Assembly: GCF_963666745.1 (NCBI RefSeq)
Contig: NZ_OY762961.1
Location: 3,531,274-3,595,273 of the forward strand
Source: an uncultured Desulfuromonas sp.
GTDB taxonomy: Bacteria > Desulfobacterota > Desulfuromonadia > Desulfuromonadales > Desulfuromonadaceae
Direction of reading: 5' to 3'
Length of the DNA: 64,000 bases
Shown here: one piece after another, positions 44,035 to 53,329 of the stretch
Position numbering within the stretch: position 1 is the first letter of the stretch
Layout: the number at the start of each line of letters is the position of its first letter
Notes under the pieces: model-generated
Database searches by the model: none
Told to the model about the DNA's origin: nothing
What the model saw: the letters and a program-made list of their open reading frames with translations, nothing else
Translations under genes and position numbers: made by a program

Positions 44035-45714
44035 TTATGTCGTTTGTTCACTCTTGTGGGTGATTCCAAGAGGCCACAGTTCCAGGCTTTCCTGTTCTAT
44101 GTCGGGCTTTCTTTTGGAAAAGAACTCGATTCCACCCCCATTTTCCTTGGCGCGATACATGGCAGTGTCTGCCTGATTGATCAAGGTGTCGCTCGATTGC
44201 GTATCAAAAGGATAAAGGCTGATGCCAAGACTGGACGTTACGCGCACTTGTTGTCCGCAGATGCTGATCGGCTCACTGATCCGGCTGAGGATTTTCGCAG
44301 CAATGGGGCGGATGAGCGCACAATCCTCCAGCTCTTCAAGAATGACAACGAACTCATCGCCAGCCAGACGTGCAGCGGTATCGCTGGCGCGGATGGTTTT
44401 AGCCAGTCGCTGGGCAATGCAGATCAAAACCTGATCACCGGCATCGTGACCTAGCGAATCGTTGATAGCTTTGAATCGGTTCAGATCGAAAAAACATAAT
44501 GCCAACAAGGTGTTGTTGCGCTGCGCTTTGTGGATGGCATGCTGCAAACGGTCGCGGAACAGGATGCGATTGGGCAGACTGGTGAGTGGATCGTGATGGG
44601 CAAGGTGCTGTAGACGTTGCTCTACCGCCTTATGTTCGGAAACATCATGAATGATGCATTGCGACAGATGTCGCCCCGAGATATGGATACTGGTGCAGCT
44701 GATATCGATGGTCAGCTGCTGACCGAGACTGCTACGCAGAACCATGTCACGAATAACGCCCTTCTCCTGGCAGGGAATCTGTCCCCCTTCGGGTGTCTTC
44801 AACAATTGCGACCGATCCATCCCCATTAACTGTTTCATGGTGTAACCGCTGAGGGTGCAGGCGTGGTGGTTCGCATCAATAATACGACCATTCTGTTTAT
44901 CGACAATGAGAATCGCATCGCTGGCGTGTTTCATCAGTTCGCGATAGAGCACTTCAGAATTGTGCAGCTGCTGACAGAGATCGTAGATCTCCTCTTCGGC
45001 TTTCTTGCGGGCGGTAATGTTGACACTGGTGCCGATGATTCGCAGCGCACATCCCGTGCTGTCGCGGTCTGTGGCGCGGGCGCGGGTGCGTAGCCAGATG
45101 TTGTCTTCCCAGCAGTGGCGAAAGCGAATTTCGCAATCCAGCTTGTCCAGCGTGCCGTCGAGCAGTTTTCTCAGGTTTGTGCTGAACAGAGGGCGGTCCG
45201 CCGGATGAATCCGCTTCAGCAGCATACGCACTGAACGCACGGTGTCGTGGGGCAAGCCGAGCAGGTTCGTCCATTCCTCAGAGCAGAACAGGCGCTTGTT
45301 GGGATAATCCCAGTCCCATACCGCAAACGAATTGTAGAGAGCCTGCTGCCAGCGTTGTGCTTTCAGGGCGCTCTGCCGTGCCTCAGCGTATTGATTCAAC
45401 AACGCCTGAAAGGTGTGTTGCAGCCCTTTGAGTTGCTGATGGCTGAGGGATGTCTGGGTGGTTGAGGGCCGCAGGCTGAGATTGACCGTGCCAGCTTCAG
45501 GCCAGCTTAGAACAAGTGTCGCCATCTGGTGGCGGTTGTTCAGCTGGATGCCGTCCCCTGCTGGGAGATTTTGTTCCGAGAAGTTGAGTTCGACAACTTG
45601 CAGGCCAAACGAGGCACTTAGTTGTATCAGCTCGTGAAAGGGTTTGCGGACGAACTCCGGCCACCCAGACGAGATCTTCTCACCATGACTTAAGTGTTCT
45701 ACATCACATTTCAT
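44035..45714 (-). CDS. PAS-PAS diguanylate cyclase (AGDEF)
   Basis: Soluble protein of 559 residues. The N-terminal 100 residues are not recognised. Two PAS/PAC units follow (about 125-240 with a typical PAS_3 pattern, WDWDYPNKRLFCSEEW; and about 255-375 with ADAILIVDKQNGRIIDANHHACTLSGY). The GGDEF domain has RLAGDEFVVIL, that is AGDEF instead of GGDEF, with an intact RASD inhibitory site and the metal-binding FFDLNRFKAIND. The Ala variant is often active in this family, but that is not certain here. The ribosome site is weak. Confidence 0.88.
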   Translation of the reverse strand: MKCDVEHLSHGEKISSGWPEFVRKPFHELIQLSASFGLQVVELNFSEQNLPAGDGIQLNNRHQMATLVLSWPEAGTVNLSLRPSTTQTSLSHQQLKGLQHTFQALLNQYAEARQSALKAQRWQQALYNSFAVWDWDYPNKRLFCSEEWTNLLGLPHDTVRSVRMLLKRIHPADRPLFSTNLRKLLDGTLDKLDCEIRFRHCWEDNIWLRTRARATDRDSTGCALRIIGTSVNITARKKAEEEIYDLCQQLHNSEVLYRELMKHASDAILIVDKQNGRIIDANHHACTLSGYTMKQLMGMDRSQLLKTPEGGQIPCQEKGVIRDMVLRSSLGQQLTIDISCTSIHISGRHLSQCIIHDVSEHKAVEQRLQHLAHHDPLTSLPNRILFRDRLQHAIHKAQRNNTLLALCFFDLNRFKAINDSLGHDAGDQVLICIAQRLAKTIRASDTAARLAGDEFVVILEELEDCALIRPIAAKILSRISEPISICGQQVRVTSSLGISLYPFDTQSSDTLINQADTAMYRAKENGGGIEFFSKRKPDIEQESLELWPLGITHKSEQTT

Positions 45715-45825
45715 CGCATTAAACCGGAGAAGAGGAGCAATAATATACTACATCTAGTAACAATAGCCGCCCTAACACGATATGTCCACGTTGAGAGATT
45801 ACTTTTTTAGATGGCTCTGTCGACT

Positions 45826-46344
45826 TCAGGAAAAATCACGATGAAGAAGGCTGGGCTGAATTCCTGTATTATTCTGGTATTTGCCACTGTTATAGACAGT
45901 GTGGTCCCCTTCAATGGTGTGATAAAAAATTTGGCAGATTTCAACGCCGGCATAAATGCGGATGGGGTGAATGCAGAAGATTTCGAGCGTCCAGTAGCCA
46001 CTGAAACCGACATCGCCAAAACCGGCCGTAACATGGACAAACAACCCCAGGCGACCGATGGACGAGCGACCTTCCAACATTGGCACCAGGTTATGGGTGG
46101 TGGTGTGTTCGACGGTACGGCCGAGATAGAGGCGTCCGGCTTCGAGGATCAGTCCTTCTGAGGGGATAGTGATGGGCTGTGTCTGCGGCGGTTGCTTCAT
46201 GTCGAGAACCTGATCCGTGTAGATCATCAGTTCGTTGTGCAGACGCAGGTTATAGCTGTTGGGGTTGAGCTGCTGTGGTCGGAACGGATCAATCAGAATG
46301 TCGCAGCCGAGACGGCGTTCAATCTCTTTACCCGATAAAATCAT
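45826..46344 (-). CDS. dcd: dCTP deaminase
   Basis: Protein of 172 residues that deaminates dCTP to dUTP for thymidylate synthesis; some members also hydrolyse dUTP. Motifs: PNSYNLRLHNELMIY, LEGRSSIGRLGLFVHVTAGFGDVGFSGYWTLEI and the C-terminal nucleotide-covering YQNNTGIQPSLLHRDF. AAGGGGGAAC precedes the ATG. It lies 30 nt downstream of the M23 peptidase gene on the same strand. Confidence 0.93.
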   Translation of the reverse strand: MILSGKEIERRLGCDILIDPFRPQQLNPNSYNLRLHNELMIYTDQVLDMKQPPQTQPITIPSEGLILEAGRLYLGRTVEHTTTHNLVPMLEGRSSIGRLGLFVHVTAGFGDVGFSGYWTLEIFCIHPIRIYAGVEICQIFYHTIEGDHTVYNSGKYQNNTGIQPSLLHRDFS

Positions 46345-46374
46345 GATCCGTTCCCCCTTGTGTTGTGCGCGCAG

Positions 46375-47682
46375 TTAACGCGTGGCCATCTCCAGTTTGG
46401 AGGTGATGTTGTTGGTGACCCAGTTGTGATCCCACCATTCGACGGGATTGACCGGAATGCCGGAAATCACCACGCCAAAGTGCAGGTGATCCCCACCCGC
46501 GAGGCCGGTCGCTCCGGTTTTGGCAATGATCTGCCCACGTTCCACCAGATCACCGACCTGAACATCAATGCGGCTGAGGTGGGCGTAGAGGGTTTGCAAG
46601 CCGAGACCGTGATCGATAATAACACAGTGGCCGTAAATACCCATAAAATCGGCAAAAACAACCCGCCCGGTGTTGCTTGCCGGCACATCGGCACGGGCAA
46701 TGGATGCCAGGTCGATGCCGAGATGAGTCTGTGCGTCAATTTTTTTGCCGTTGTACATGTATGAGCGGTGGTCGCCGAACATGGCCCGGTTGGCCGCATT
46801 GGGCTGGCGCAGAAATGAATTGCTCCAGGTAAACTGTGTTGCTGTGTCGCGACCGATGTCGAGCAGACGGGCGCGGTTTTTCGGACGCAACTCACGGTTA
46901 ACCTTGAGGAAAATGTCCACAGGTGTTGCCGCATCGGGAAACAGATGCTGAAACTGCGGCATTTTGCTGTTGAGAAATCCGTCACTGATGCCGATTTTGT
47001 CCGAGCGGAAATTTTTCCGATTCAGATGGTAATAGAAGCCACCCATGCCGATGTTTTCTGCGGAATCTTCGGCAATCAGCCGGGGGACCTCAGTGGCGTC
47101 GACATTGTAGGGAAAGGCAAACAGGCATAGATAGACACCGGAAGGTTGCTCATAACCGGGGAAAAATGCGTCACCAATCTGAATGCCGCTGCGTGTAACC
47201 GGCTCCGAAACAGAGTAGACGATCAGACCGGCACCGCCCTGATTGAGGTTGTGGGCGACACTGTGCACCGAAAGAATCGGTGGCCGACTGTCGCGTGTCA
47301 GAATGACGGATGTGGTGATGGCATTACCCTTGCCAAAATGATAGATAGCTCGGTCAACCGCAGTGACTTCAACGGTCAAAGGACCATCTTCAAGCAGCAG
47401 GTTGTCCAATGGCAATGCTTCCTGGGCCTCAAAGGTGTCGAGGGGATAGTCTTTTTTCAGGACAGGAATCTCTTTGCCCGGCTGGAGGATTTTTACCTCT
47501 ACTTGGGCAATGCCGCTGGTCGGATCTGTCAGGGTCAAATTCAGCACGGCATCCTTTTTGATTGCCCCGGCCTTCGGTGTCAGAAGGACTTCCGGCGCTG
47601 CGGTGTCACGAAAATAATAATAGCCACCGCCAACCAGGGCGGCGAAAATAAGAAGCATGAAAAAAGACTTGAGTGTTTTCAA
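46375..47682 (-). CDS. M23-family (LytM-type) metallopeptidase, membrane-anchored
   Basis: Protein of 435 residues starting at TTG with a well-placed GAGGATTCCA. A membrane anchor or signal segment lies at 6-24. Two Ig-like or DUF-type beta regions fill about 30-290. The catalytic M23 domain is at about 325-425 with the zinc ligands in THLGIDLAS (H-xxx-D) and DHLHFGV (HxH). Gly/Tyr-rich strands GHCVIIDHGLGLQTLYAHLSRIDV and a second His (YAHL) complete the site. It cleaves, or as part of a divisome complex activates cleavage of, peptidoglycan cross-bridges (family knowledge). Confidence 0.92.
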   Translation of the reverse strand: MKTLKSFFMLLIFAALVGGGYYYFRDTAAPEVLLTPKAGAIKKDAVLNLTLTDPTSGIAQVEVKILQPGKEIPVLKKDYPLDTFEAQEALPLDNLLLEDGPLTVEVTAVDRAIYHFGKGNAITTSVILTRDSRPPILSVHSVAHNLNQGGAGLIVYSVSEPVTRSGIQIGDAFFPGYEQPSGVYLCLFAFPYNVDATEVPRLIAEDSAENIGMGGFYYHLNRKNFRSDKIGISDGFLNSKMPQFQHLFPDAATPVDIFLKVNRELRPKNRARLLDIGRDTATQFTWSNSFLRQPNAANRAMFGDHRSYMYNGKKIDAQTHLGIDLASIARADVPASNTGRVVFADFMGIYGHCVIIDHGLGLQTLYAHLSRIDVQVGDLVERGQIIAKTGATGLAGGDHLHFGVVISGIPVNPVEWWDHNWVTNNITSKLEMATR

Positions 47683-47921
47683 TGGAATCCTCGTAAGTTA
47701 ACGGCGTTGACCCCCGTAAGGGCCGGAGGTACGGTCTGTTCATTGGCTGACAATCTAACAGATTTTAACCTCAGACGGAACCGGTAAGCCGAAAAGACGG
47801 ATCAATCCTTTGGGATTTTGCCTCAGACATGTATACTTGCTCCAGCGGTTGAGCAACCGTGGACTCGGCTTTTTGGGGCCGAACCTATTCACCCGAGCGA
47901 TACATCCTTTAAGGGGGAGCA

Positions 47922-48236
47922 GTGGCTTTCAATAGTGGACAAACGTTTAAAGAGATGATTGAGGCGGCACGAGGCAGTGCCGAAGACCAGTGGTCGGCTC
48001 TTGAACGTCCGTTTGAGCAGGTTATCGAAGAGCAGCGCGATGGTTTGCGCGAACTGGCAACGGAATGGTTTCACCACGAGATGAGCGACAAGGCCCTTGA
48101 TGAGCGGCTGGCCGGTTTGCGCCAGCAGTTTGTTGAAACGTTGGTGGTCCGCTGCTCTGCCGGGCGGCAAGTCTGCGACAAGGCTGTTCAGGCCGCGTTG
48201 AACTGTTTTTGGGAGTCGTTAATGGCGGGCCTGTAG
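47922..48236 (+). CDS. Hypothetical protein, 104 residues
   Basis: Not recognised. GTG start with AAGGGGGAGCA upstream. It is almost entirely helical by composition, rich in Glu, Gln and Arg, with two cysteines in the last third. No signal peptide. It stands alone and its stop lies 4 nt from the stop of the convergent PilZ gene. Confidence 0.7.
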   Translation: MAFNSGQTFKEMIEAARGSAEDQWSALERPFEQVIEEQRDGLRELATEWFHHEMSDKALDERLAGLRQQFVETLVVRCSAGRQVCDKAVQAALNCFWESLMAGL

Positions 48237-48240
48237 TCTG

Positions 48241-48621
48241 CTAGGGTTCAATGCCGTCATGCTGCTGGGTCGTGACCCAATCGTCGATCTCTTTTCGATC
48301 CTCCTCCGACAAATCGATAAAACGCAGACCCATCCCCGGTTCATACGGGTTCTTGGGCGAATAGCTGCGCTTCCAGATGGTTTCACATTGACAGCGGATA
48401 TCACGGCTGACGGGTGCGGGCAGCGGTATTTCAATCTCGAAGCGGCTCCCCGGTTGCGCCGGGTTGATGGTTGAGATAAACAGGCCGCTGCAGCTGATGT
48501 TGGTCGAATAACCGAAAAAAACCTTTTCTCCATCATCCAAACGGATTTTTTTGATCAGTAGCGGCGCGCGTAGGCGCGTGCGCTGATCGGCAATCGGCTG
48601 TTCCGGTTGTTCATTGTTCAT
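48241..48621 (-). CDS. PilZ-domain protein
   Basis: Protein of 126 residues from ATG 48621, 10 nt after the miaA stop. The PilZ c-di-GMP-binding pattern is present: an N-terminal Arg-rich box (QRTRLRAPLLI) and the NISCSGLFIS motif (D/N-x-S-xx-G). A beta-barrel and C-terminal helix follow, with GMGLRFIDLSEEDRKEIDDWV. It is a plausible c-di-GMP effector for the several cyclases in the window (inference). Confidence 0.88.
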   Translation of the reverse strand: MNNEQPEQPIADQRTRLRAPLLIKKIRLDDGEKVFFGYSTNISCSGLFISTINPAQPGSRFEIEIPLPAPVSRDIRCQCETIWKRSYSPKNPYEPGMGLRFIDLSEEDRKEIDDWVTTQQHDGIEP

Positions 48622-48631
48622 ACGAAGCATC

Positions 48632-49549
48632 CTAACGATTGTGTTGGTCAATGATGCGCATCATCTCTGCCAGCGGCTGTTCGTCGCCCTGTAGCCAGTG
48701 AATGGTGCAGCCGCGCCGTTCCATGCGGCGAAACCAGGTTTCCTGCCGCTTGGCAAATTGATGAATCGCACTGTTGAGCTTCTGTACCATGTCGTTGCGG
48801 TTCAGCGTGCCTTGCAAGTGTTGGGCGATAAAGCGGTATTCGAGACCGTAAAATTCCAACGCTTGCCAACTGGTGCCCTGCTCGTGAAGACGGGCGACCT
48901 CGTCAATCATCCCCTCCTCCAGCCGTTGTTTGAGGCGCGCCGTGATCCGTTTGCGGATGATGCTACGCTCCCAGTGCAAACCAAACACCAAAGGCTGCAA
49001 GCGCTGCAGTACCGGATGTGGCTCTGCCGGTGGTGCGCTGGCGATCTCGATGGCGCGTAGAATGCGTTCGCGTTCCTCAAGATCCGTTTCATTGTGTTGT
49101 TGCGGGGCGAGTTGCAGCAACCGCTCACGCAAGTGATCGTCGTTGAGCGCTGCCAGTTCATCGCGTAAGGCATCATTGCGCGGCACCTGGGCCAGCCGGT
49201 AATCCCCGAGCACCGCATCGAGATACAGTCCCGTGCCACCGCACAGCAGCGGCATATGGTTGCGGGACTCAATGTCCTCAAACGCCTGGCAAAAGGCCTG
49301 CTGAAATTCAAACACGTTGAATTCGTATCCCGGATCAACGATATCAATCAGGTGGTAAGGGATCTCGGCGTATTCAGCCAGATCCTTGCCGGTGCCGATA
49401 TCCATCCCCCGATAAACCTGCCGTGAATCCGCAGAGATAATTTCCGCATTCAACAGTCGGGCTGCATCAACGGCCAAACGGGTTTTGCCGGTGGCCGTCG
49501 CACCGAGCAGGACAATCAGGTTGATGGCAGAGCGTGACGTGTTTGTCAT
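48632..49549 (-). CDS. miaA: tRNA dimethylallyltransferase
   Basis: Protein of 305 residues from ATG 49549; the frame stays open 105 nt upstream but the family N-terminus begins here. P-loop GATATGKT, SADSRQVYRGMDIGTGK, DIVDPGYEFNVFEFQQ and the PLLCGGTGLYLDAVL active-site loop. Near the C-terminus are LEFYGLEYRFIAQ and RRMERRGCTIHW. It adds the dimethylallyl group to A37 of tRNAs reading UNN codons, tRNA-Ser(GGA) being one candidate substrate. Confidence 0.95.
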   Translation of the reverse strand: MTNTSRSAINLIVLLGATATGKTRLAVDAARLLNAEIISADSRQVYRGMDIGTGKDLAEYAEIPYHLIDIVDPGYEFNVFEFQQAFCQAFEDIESRNHMPLLCGGTGLYLDAVLGDYRLAQVPRNDALRDELAALNDDHLRERLLQLAPQQHNETDLEERERILRAIEIASAPPAEPHPVLQRLQPLVFGLHWERSIIRKRITARLKQRLEEGMIDEVARLHEQGTSWQALEFYGLEYRFIAQHLQGTLNRNDMVQKLNSAIHQFAKRQETWFRRMERRGCTIHWLQGDEQPLAEMMRIIDQHNR

Positions 49550-49570
49550 AAACAGATTCCGGGATGGTTG

Positions 49571-49598
49571 CAACAGACGCGACGAATCCCGTCTGTTG
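49571..49598. repeat. Inverted repeat upstream of miaA
   Basis: CAACAGACG (49571-49579) and CGTCTGTTG (49590-49598) flank a 10-nt centre in the miaA/pcnB divergent region; operator-like, target unknown. Confidence 0.5.
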
Positions 49599-49816
49599 TG
49601 AACACAATTAGACACGTCGCACACTATAGTCTTAAAACGAAAAAAACACAACAAAGGCAGCTACTTTGCCCCTTTTCTTCCCGGGGAGGTTTTGATAAAT
49701 TGCCCTCTTTGAGTATTTTTGGTGTATGTTGAGCCTTGGTCGGTAGGAGAACCTTGCCTTTTCGCCGCCATAAATCCTGATCCTGACAGACTGACAGATG
49801 AAAGTTTACAGACTAC

Positions 49817-51079
49817 ATGCCCGTTGAACCCGTCATCATTCCCCGCGATCATCATTGTGTGTCCCGTTCGATGATCGACGAAAACAGCCTTAAAGTTCTC
49901 TATCGCCTGCGACAGCATGGCCATACCGCCTATCTGGTCGGCGGCAGTGTTCGCGACCTGTTGTTGGGGCGCCAGCCCAAAGACTTTGATGTCGGCACCG
50001 ACGCCACCCCTGAGCAGGTGCGCAAACTGTTTCGCAATTGTCGTCTTATCGGTCGTCGCTTTCGTCTCGCCCATATCATGTTCGGCCGTCATGAGCTGAT
50101 CGAAGTCGCCACCTTTCGCCGCAAGCCGGACCCGGATGAAATCCCCGACGAAGACGAAAACGAGGGGCGCAACCATTTTGCCGAAAATGTTTTCGGCACC
50201 CCGGAAGAAGATGCCTTTCGCCGTGACTTCACCATCAACGCGCTGTTTTACGATATCGAAGATTTTTCCATCGTCGACTATGTCGGCGGTTTGCAGGATC
50301 TGCACGATGGTATCATTCGTGTCATCGGCGATCCAGACGAGCGCTTTCACGAAGATCCGGTGCGCATGCTGCGCGCCCTTGAATTCTCCGCGCGCCTCGG
50401 CTTTGAACTCGAAGAGAGCATTATCCCGGCCATTGACCGCTGCAGCGAGTTACTGCTTGGTGCCTCTCCGGCGCGCATTCGCGAAGAGATTATGGAGCTG
50501 TTTCGTCACAGGGTGGCCGGGCAGGTGTTGCAGAAAGCTGATCGCTACGGCCTGCTGCCCTATTTGATTCCCGACTTTGTGGCTGAACGCGGTCACTTCG
50601 ACCTGCTGCGCCAGCTCGATATGCGCACCGCCAGTGGCGTACGCATCCGTGAATACTTTGCTCTGGCCGCCATGTATGTCGGTCCGTTCCAGCAACAGAG
50701 TCGCTCGGATATGAACATCGGTGAAGTGCACAAACTGGCCAATCAGGTGTTGGTGGCGCACTGCCGTTTTTTCAGCATTGCCAACGGCATCAAGCATCAG
50801 GCGCGCGAGCTGTTGATTGGTTTCTTTCGCTTTTGTCGTGGGCGTGGCAAGCGCGGTGAACAGCGCTTTTTGCGTCATCCGAGTACGCTAGAGGCGTTTG
50901 AACTGTTTCGCTTGTGGGTGGAAACCTGTCAGGGCGATCCGGAGTTGTTGAAGAACTGGCAGCGGGCGCTGGACGGTGAAGAACCCGAGCCGCAAAAGCA
51001 GCCGCGCAAGCGCAGGCCGCGGCGTCGGAAGCGCAAGCCGAGCGGGGCTAAGCCGGCGGCGTCACCTGGGTCAGAATAA
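49817..51079 (+). CDS. pcnB: Poly(A) polymerase I
   Basis: Protein of 420 residues. The nucleotidyltransferase head has AYLVGGSVRDLLLGRQPKDFDVGTDATPEQV, then the PAP-specific RNCRLIGRRFRLAHIMFG and RDFTINALFYD. FHEDPVRMLRALEFSARLGF follows. The C-terminus ends in a highly basic tail (KQPRKRRPRRRKRKPSG) suited to RNA binding, as in E. coli PAP I. It adds 3' poly(A) to RNA to promote decay. The start at 49817 has no good ribosome site; ATG 49871 (MIDENSLK) is an alternative. The 3' end overlaps the convergent VOC gene by 32 nt. Confidence 0.93.
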   Translation: MPVEPVIIPRDHHCVSRSMIDENSLKVLYRLRQHGHTAYLVGGSVRDLLLGRQPKDFDVGTDATPEQVRKLFRNCRLIGRRFRLAHIMFGRHELIEVATFRRKPDPDEIPDEDENEGRNHFAENVFGTPEEDAFRRDFTINALFYDIEDFSIVDYVGGLQDLHDGIIRVIGDPDERFHEDPVRMLRALEFSARLGFELEESIIPAIDRCSELLLGASPARIREEIMELFRHRVAGQVLQKADRYGLLPYLIPDFVAERGHFDLLRQLDMRTASGVRIREYFALAAMYVGPFQQQSRSDMNIGEVHKLANQVLVAHCRFFSIANGIKHQARELLIGFFRFCRGRGKRGEQRFLRHPSTLEAFELFRLWVETCQGDPELLKNWQRALDGEEPEPQKQPRKRRPRRRKRKPSGAKPAASPGSE

Positions 51080-51449
51080 GCAGGTAGTGATCGGGGTCAT
51101 ACAACCATAGCTCGTGGATGCCGTGCTCCTGATCTTCGGATTCATACAGGCAGGTGTGTTCACGGCGGCGCAGGTTGTTGTGGATGAGATTCAGGTCCGC
51201 GACTTGAAAATCGAGTGACAGACCGACGCCGCGATTCTGGCGGTCGAGATGTTGAAACGCTGCCGGGTGGCGTGCTTCGAGTACTTGTGCTTCACGGAGT
51301 AGTATGGTGGTATCGCCTTGTGGCAACATCAGCAGTTCGTGGGCGGCGTCATCGGGGCGAAAACGTTGCACCGGTAAGTCGAGGACATCGCGGTAGAACG
51401 ATTCGCTGCGGTCGAGGTCGTCGATGGCCAGGGTGAGGATTAAACTCAT
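51048..51449 (-). CDS. VOC/glyoxalase-superfamily protein
   Basis: Protein of 133 residues with the paired beta-alpha-beta-beta-beta modules: LTLAIDDLDRSESFYRDVLDLPVQRF, then VGLSLDFQVADLNLIHNNL and HGIHELWLYDPDHYLLILTQ. The metal-ligand positions are only partly conserved. Substrate unknown. The start codon follows AAGGACCTG. Confidence 0.8.
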   Translation of the reverse strand: MSLILTLAIDDLDRSESFYRDVLDLPVQRFRPDDAAHELLMLPQGDTTILLREAQVLEARHPAAFQHLDRQNRGVGLSLDFQVADLNLIHNNLRRREHTCLYESEDQEHGIHELWLYDPDHYLLILTQVTPPA

Positions 51450-51553
51450 GTCAGGTCCTTGCTAAGGGTTCGCGGCCGATTATGCCTTGTGGCGGCAGCA
51501 CATTCCACCATAAAGTCATCCAAAAAGCCCGACAGAATGCTTGGGAGTAACAC

Positions 51554-52060
51554 ATGACAGACGTGGCGGTGACCGCCTACATTGGATTGGGAGCCAACCT
51601 TGGCGATTGCCGTCAGGCGTTGCAGGATGCTCGCCAGCAGCTCGACGGGGATGGCATTAGCGTCATTGCCAGTTCGCCGCTGTACTGTACCGATCCGGTC
51701 GGTGGTCCTGCCGATCAGCCGCGTTATTACAATGCTGTGGTTGAAATCTCGACCACGCTGTCACCGCTGGCCTTGCTTGATCGCTGTCAGGCCATTGAGC
51801 AGCAGGCCGGGCGCACGCGTGAGGTTCATTGGGGGCCACGTACGTTGGATCTTGATGTGCTGCTCTATGGCGGGCAGTGCCTTGCTTTGCCGCGTTTGCA
51901 GGTGCCTCATCCACGTATGCATGAGCGTCGTTTTGTGCTCGAACCGTTATGCCGTCTGGCACCGGAATTGATCCATCCCCAACATCACCAAACGATGATT
52001 TTTCTGTTAAAGCAGCTTCCCGACGATCAAGGGGTAGACTGCATTGAGGAGCAATGGTAA
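51554..52060 (+). CDS. folK: 2-amino-4-hydroxy-6-hydroxymethyldihydropteridine pyrophosphokinase
   Basis: HPPK of 168 residues in folate synthesis: AYIGLGANLGD at the N-terminus, then SSPLYCTDPVG, YYNAVVEISTTL, the pterin/ATP-site GPRTLDLDVLLYG and VPHPRMHERRFVLEPL. It transfers pyrophosphate from ATP to the pterin alcohol. The stop overlaps the start of the next gene by one base (TAATG). Confidence 0.96.
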   Translation: MTDVAVTAYIGLGANLGDCRQALQDARQQLDGDGISVIASSPLYCTDPVGGPADQPRYYNAVVEISTTLSPLALLDRCQAIEQQAGRTREVHWGPRTLDLDVLLYGGQCLALPRLQVPHPRMHERRFVLEPLCRLAPELIHPQHHQTMIFLLKQLPDDQGVDCIEEQW

Positions 52061-52320
52061 TGATTGTACGGCTCGTTTTATTAGGTATTCTTGCTTTTCT
52101 CGGCTACACGATCTTTACCGCCCTGTTGCGTAGTCTTGGTGGTGGCACGTCGCCTTCTGCCAAGAAACAGGCCGACCCGGATCGCATGATACCCTGTTCG
52201 CAGTGTGACACCTATGTGCCGGAAACTGACATGATTGAAAAACGTATGGGCGGACAAACCCTTTATTTTTGCAGTAAAGAGTGTCTTAACGCGTATAAGA
52301 AAAATAAAAAGGCAAAATAA
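52060..52320 (+). CDS. Small membrane protein with Cys4 zinc-ribbon/TRASH-like motif (PP0621-like)
   Basis: Protein of 86 residues from ATG 52060, spaced 9 nt from GAGGA (ATG 52054 is in frame but too close). One N-terminal membrane segment (about 4-22), a short Ser/Lys linker, then CSQCDTYVPETDMIEKRMGGQTLYFCSKECL with a CxxC...CxxxC metal site. Such genes often follow folK or glutamyl-tRNA genes; function unknown. Confidence 0.8.
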   Translation: MIVRLVLLGILAFLGYTIFTALLRSLGGGTSPSAKKQADPDRMIPCSQCDTYVPETDMIEKRMGGQTLYFCSKECLNAYKKNKKAK

Positions 52321-52372
52321 ACCCCTAAAATCCTAAATGGTCGATTCTGGATCGACGCCACAAGGAGGCAAC

Positions 52373-53014
52373 ATGGAATTTTTTATCGATACCGCGATTA
52401 CCGACGAAATCAAGCAGGCCAGTGAGCTGGGCTTGGTCGATGGCGTGACCACCAACCCGTCACTGATTGCCAAAAGTGGTCGTGATTTTAAAGAGGTCAT
52501 CACCGAGATCACCGGCATTGTTGACGGCCCCATCTCCGCTGAAGTCATTGCGCTGGATGCTGAGGGCATGGTGTCTGAGGGTCGCGAGCTGGCCAAGATT
52601 CATCCCAACATCGTCATCAAGGTGCCGATGACGGAGGAAGGTCTTAAAGCCACGCGTATTTTCAGTGCCGAGGGAATCAAGACCAACGTCACGTTGATCT
52701 TCTCGCCGCTGCAGGCGCTGCTGGCCGCCAAGGCCGGGGCCACTTATGTGTCGCCGTTTGTTGGGCGTTTGGATGATATCAGTCAGGAAGGGATGGACGG
52801 TGTTGATCAGATTCGCACCATCTTTGATAACTTTGGTTACACCACCAAGATTATTGTGGCGTCGATTCGCACGCCGATGCATGTGTTGAATGCTGCGTTG
52901 ATTGGTGCTGATATCTGTACGATTCCGTTTTCGGTCATTAAGCAGTTGGCCAAGCATCCCTTGACGGATATTGGCATTGAGAAGTTTTTGGCGGATTGGG
53001 AAAAGACTAAGTAA
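52373..53014 (+). CDS. fsa: Transaldolase-like / fructose-6-phosphate aldolase
   Basis: Single-domain protein of 213 residues from ATG 52373 (AAGGAGGCAAC upstream), the length of the TalC/FSA subfamily. Motifs: [23 protein letters not shown], the Schiff-base Lys in [45 protein letters not shown] and KIIVASIRT. Whether it acts as true transaldolase (linking the pentose pathway) or aldolase cannot be told from sequence alone. Confidence 0.92.
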   Translation: MEFFIDTAITDEIKQASELGLVDGVTTNPSLIAKSGRDFKEVITEITGIVDGPISAEVIALDAEGMVSEGRELAKIHPNIVIKVPMTEEGLKATRIFSAEGIKTNVTLIFSPLQALLAAKAGATYVSPFVGRLDDISQEGMDGVDQIRTIFDNFGYTTKIIVASIRTPMHVLNAALIGADICTIPFSVIKQLAKHPLTDIGIEKFLADWEKTK

Positions 53015-53041
53015 GTTCTGGATGTTCAATCTTTTGTCATG

Positions 53042-53085
53042 CGCCGATCAACCATTACTTTGGTTGATCGGCGTTTGTGTTTTCG
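53042..53085 (+). terminator. Terminator after the transaldolase gene
   Basis: A perfect 12-bp stem CGCCGATCAACC / GGTTGATCGGCG (53042-53073) is followed by TTTGTGTTTT. Confidence 0.88.
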
Positions 53086-53329
53086 TGCTACTAATTTTAA
53101 ATACAAGCTTGATTATTAGGGCTGATTTAAGTAGCTTGAGGCTTGTTGATTTGCTGAATATTATGATTCGTGATTGGATGAGGGTCGTCTTTTTGTGTCC
53201 GTCCCTGAATGCCCCGATACGTAGACCGCTTTACATTTTCAATTGTAACGGTCGTGTCTATGATCCTCGTCGGTTATTAAAATTGTTAGCCGAATAAGAA
53301 GTATCAGCTAATTTTATGGGATGCACAGA
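53086..53329. other. A/T-rich spacer before the DUF6575 island
   Basis: No convincing gene. A short open frame ends at 53297 but lacks a ribosome site. Composition shifts here to A/T-rich, marking the start of the accessory region. Confidence 0.5.

Noticed and set aside
48632-49654. Longer miaA start at 49654
   Set aside because: The extra 35 residues do not resemble the MiaA N-terminus; the P-loop is at the expected distance only from ATG 49549.
52971-53297. Plus-strand frame overlapping the end of the transaldolase gene and its terminator
   Set aside because: It would have to be translated through the terminator hairpin and has no ribosome site.
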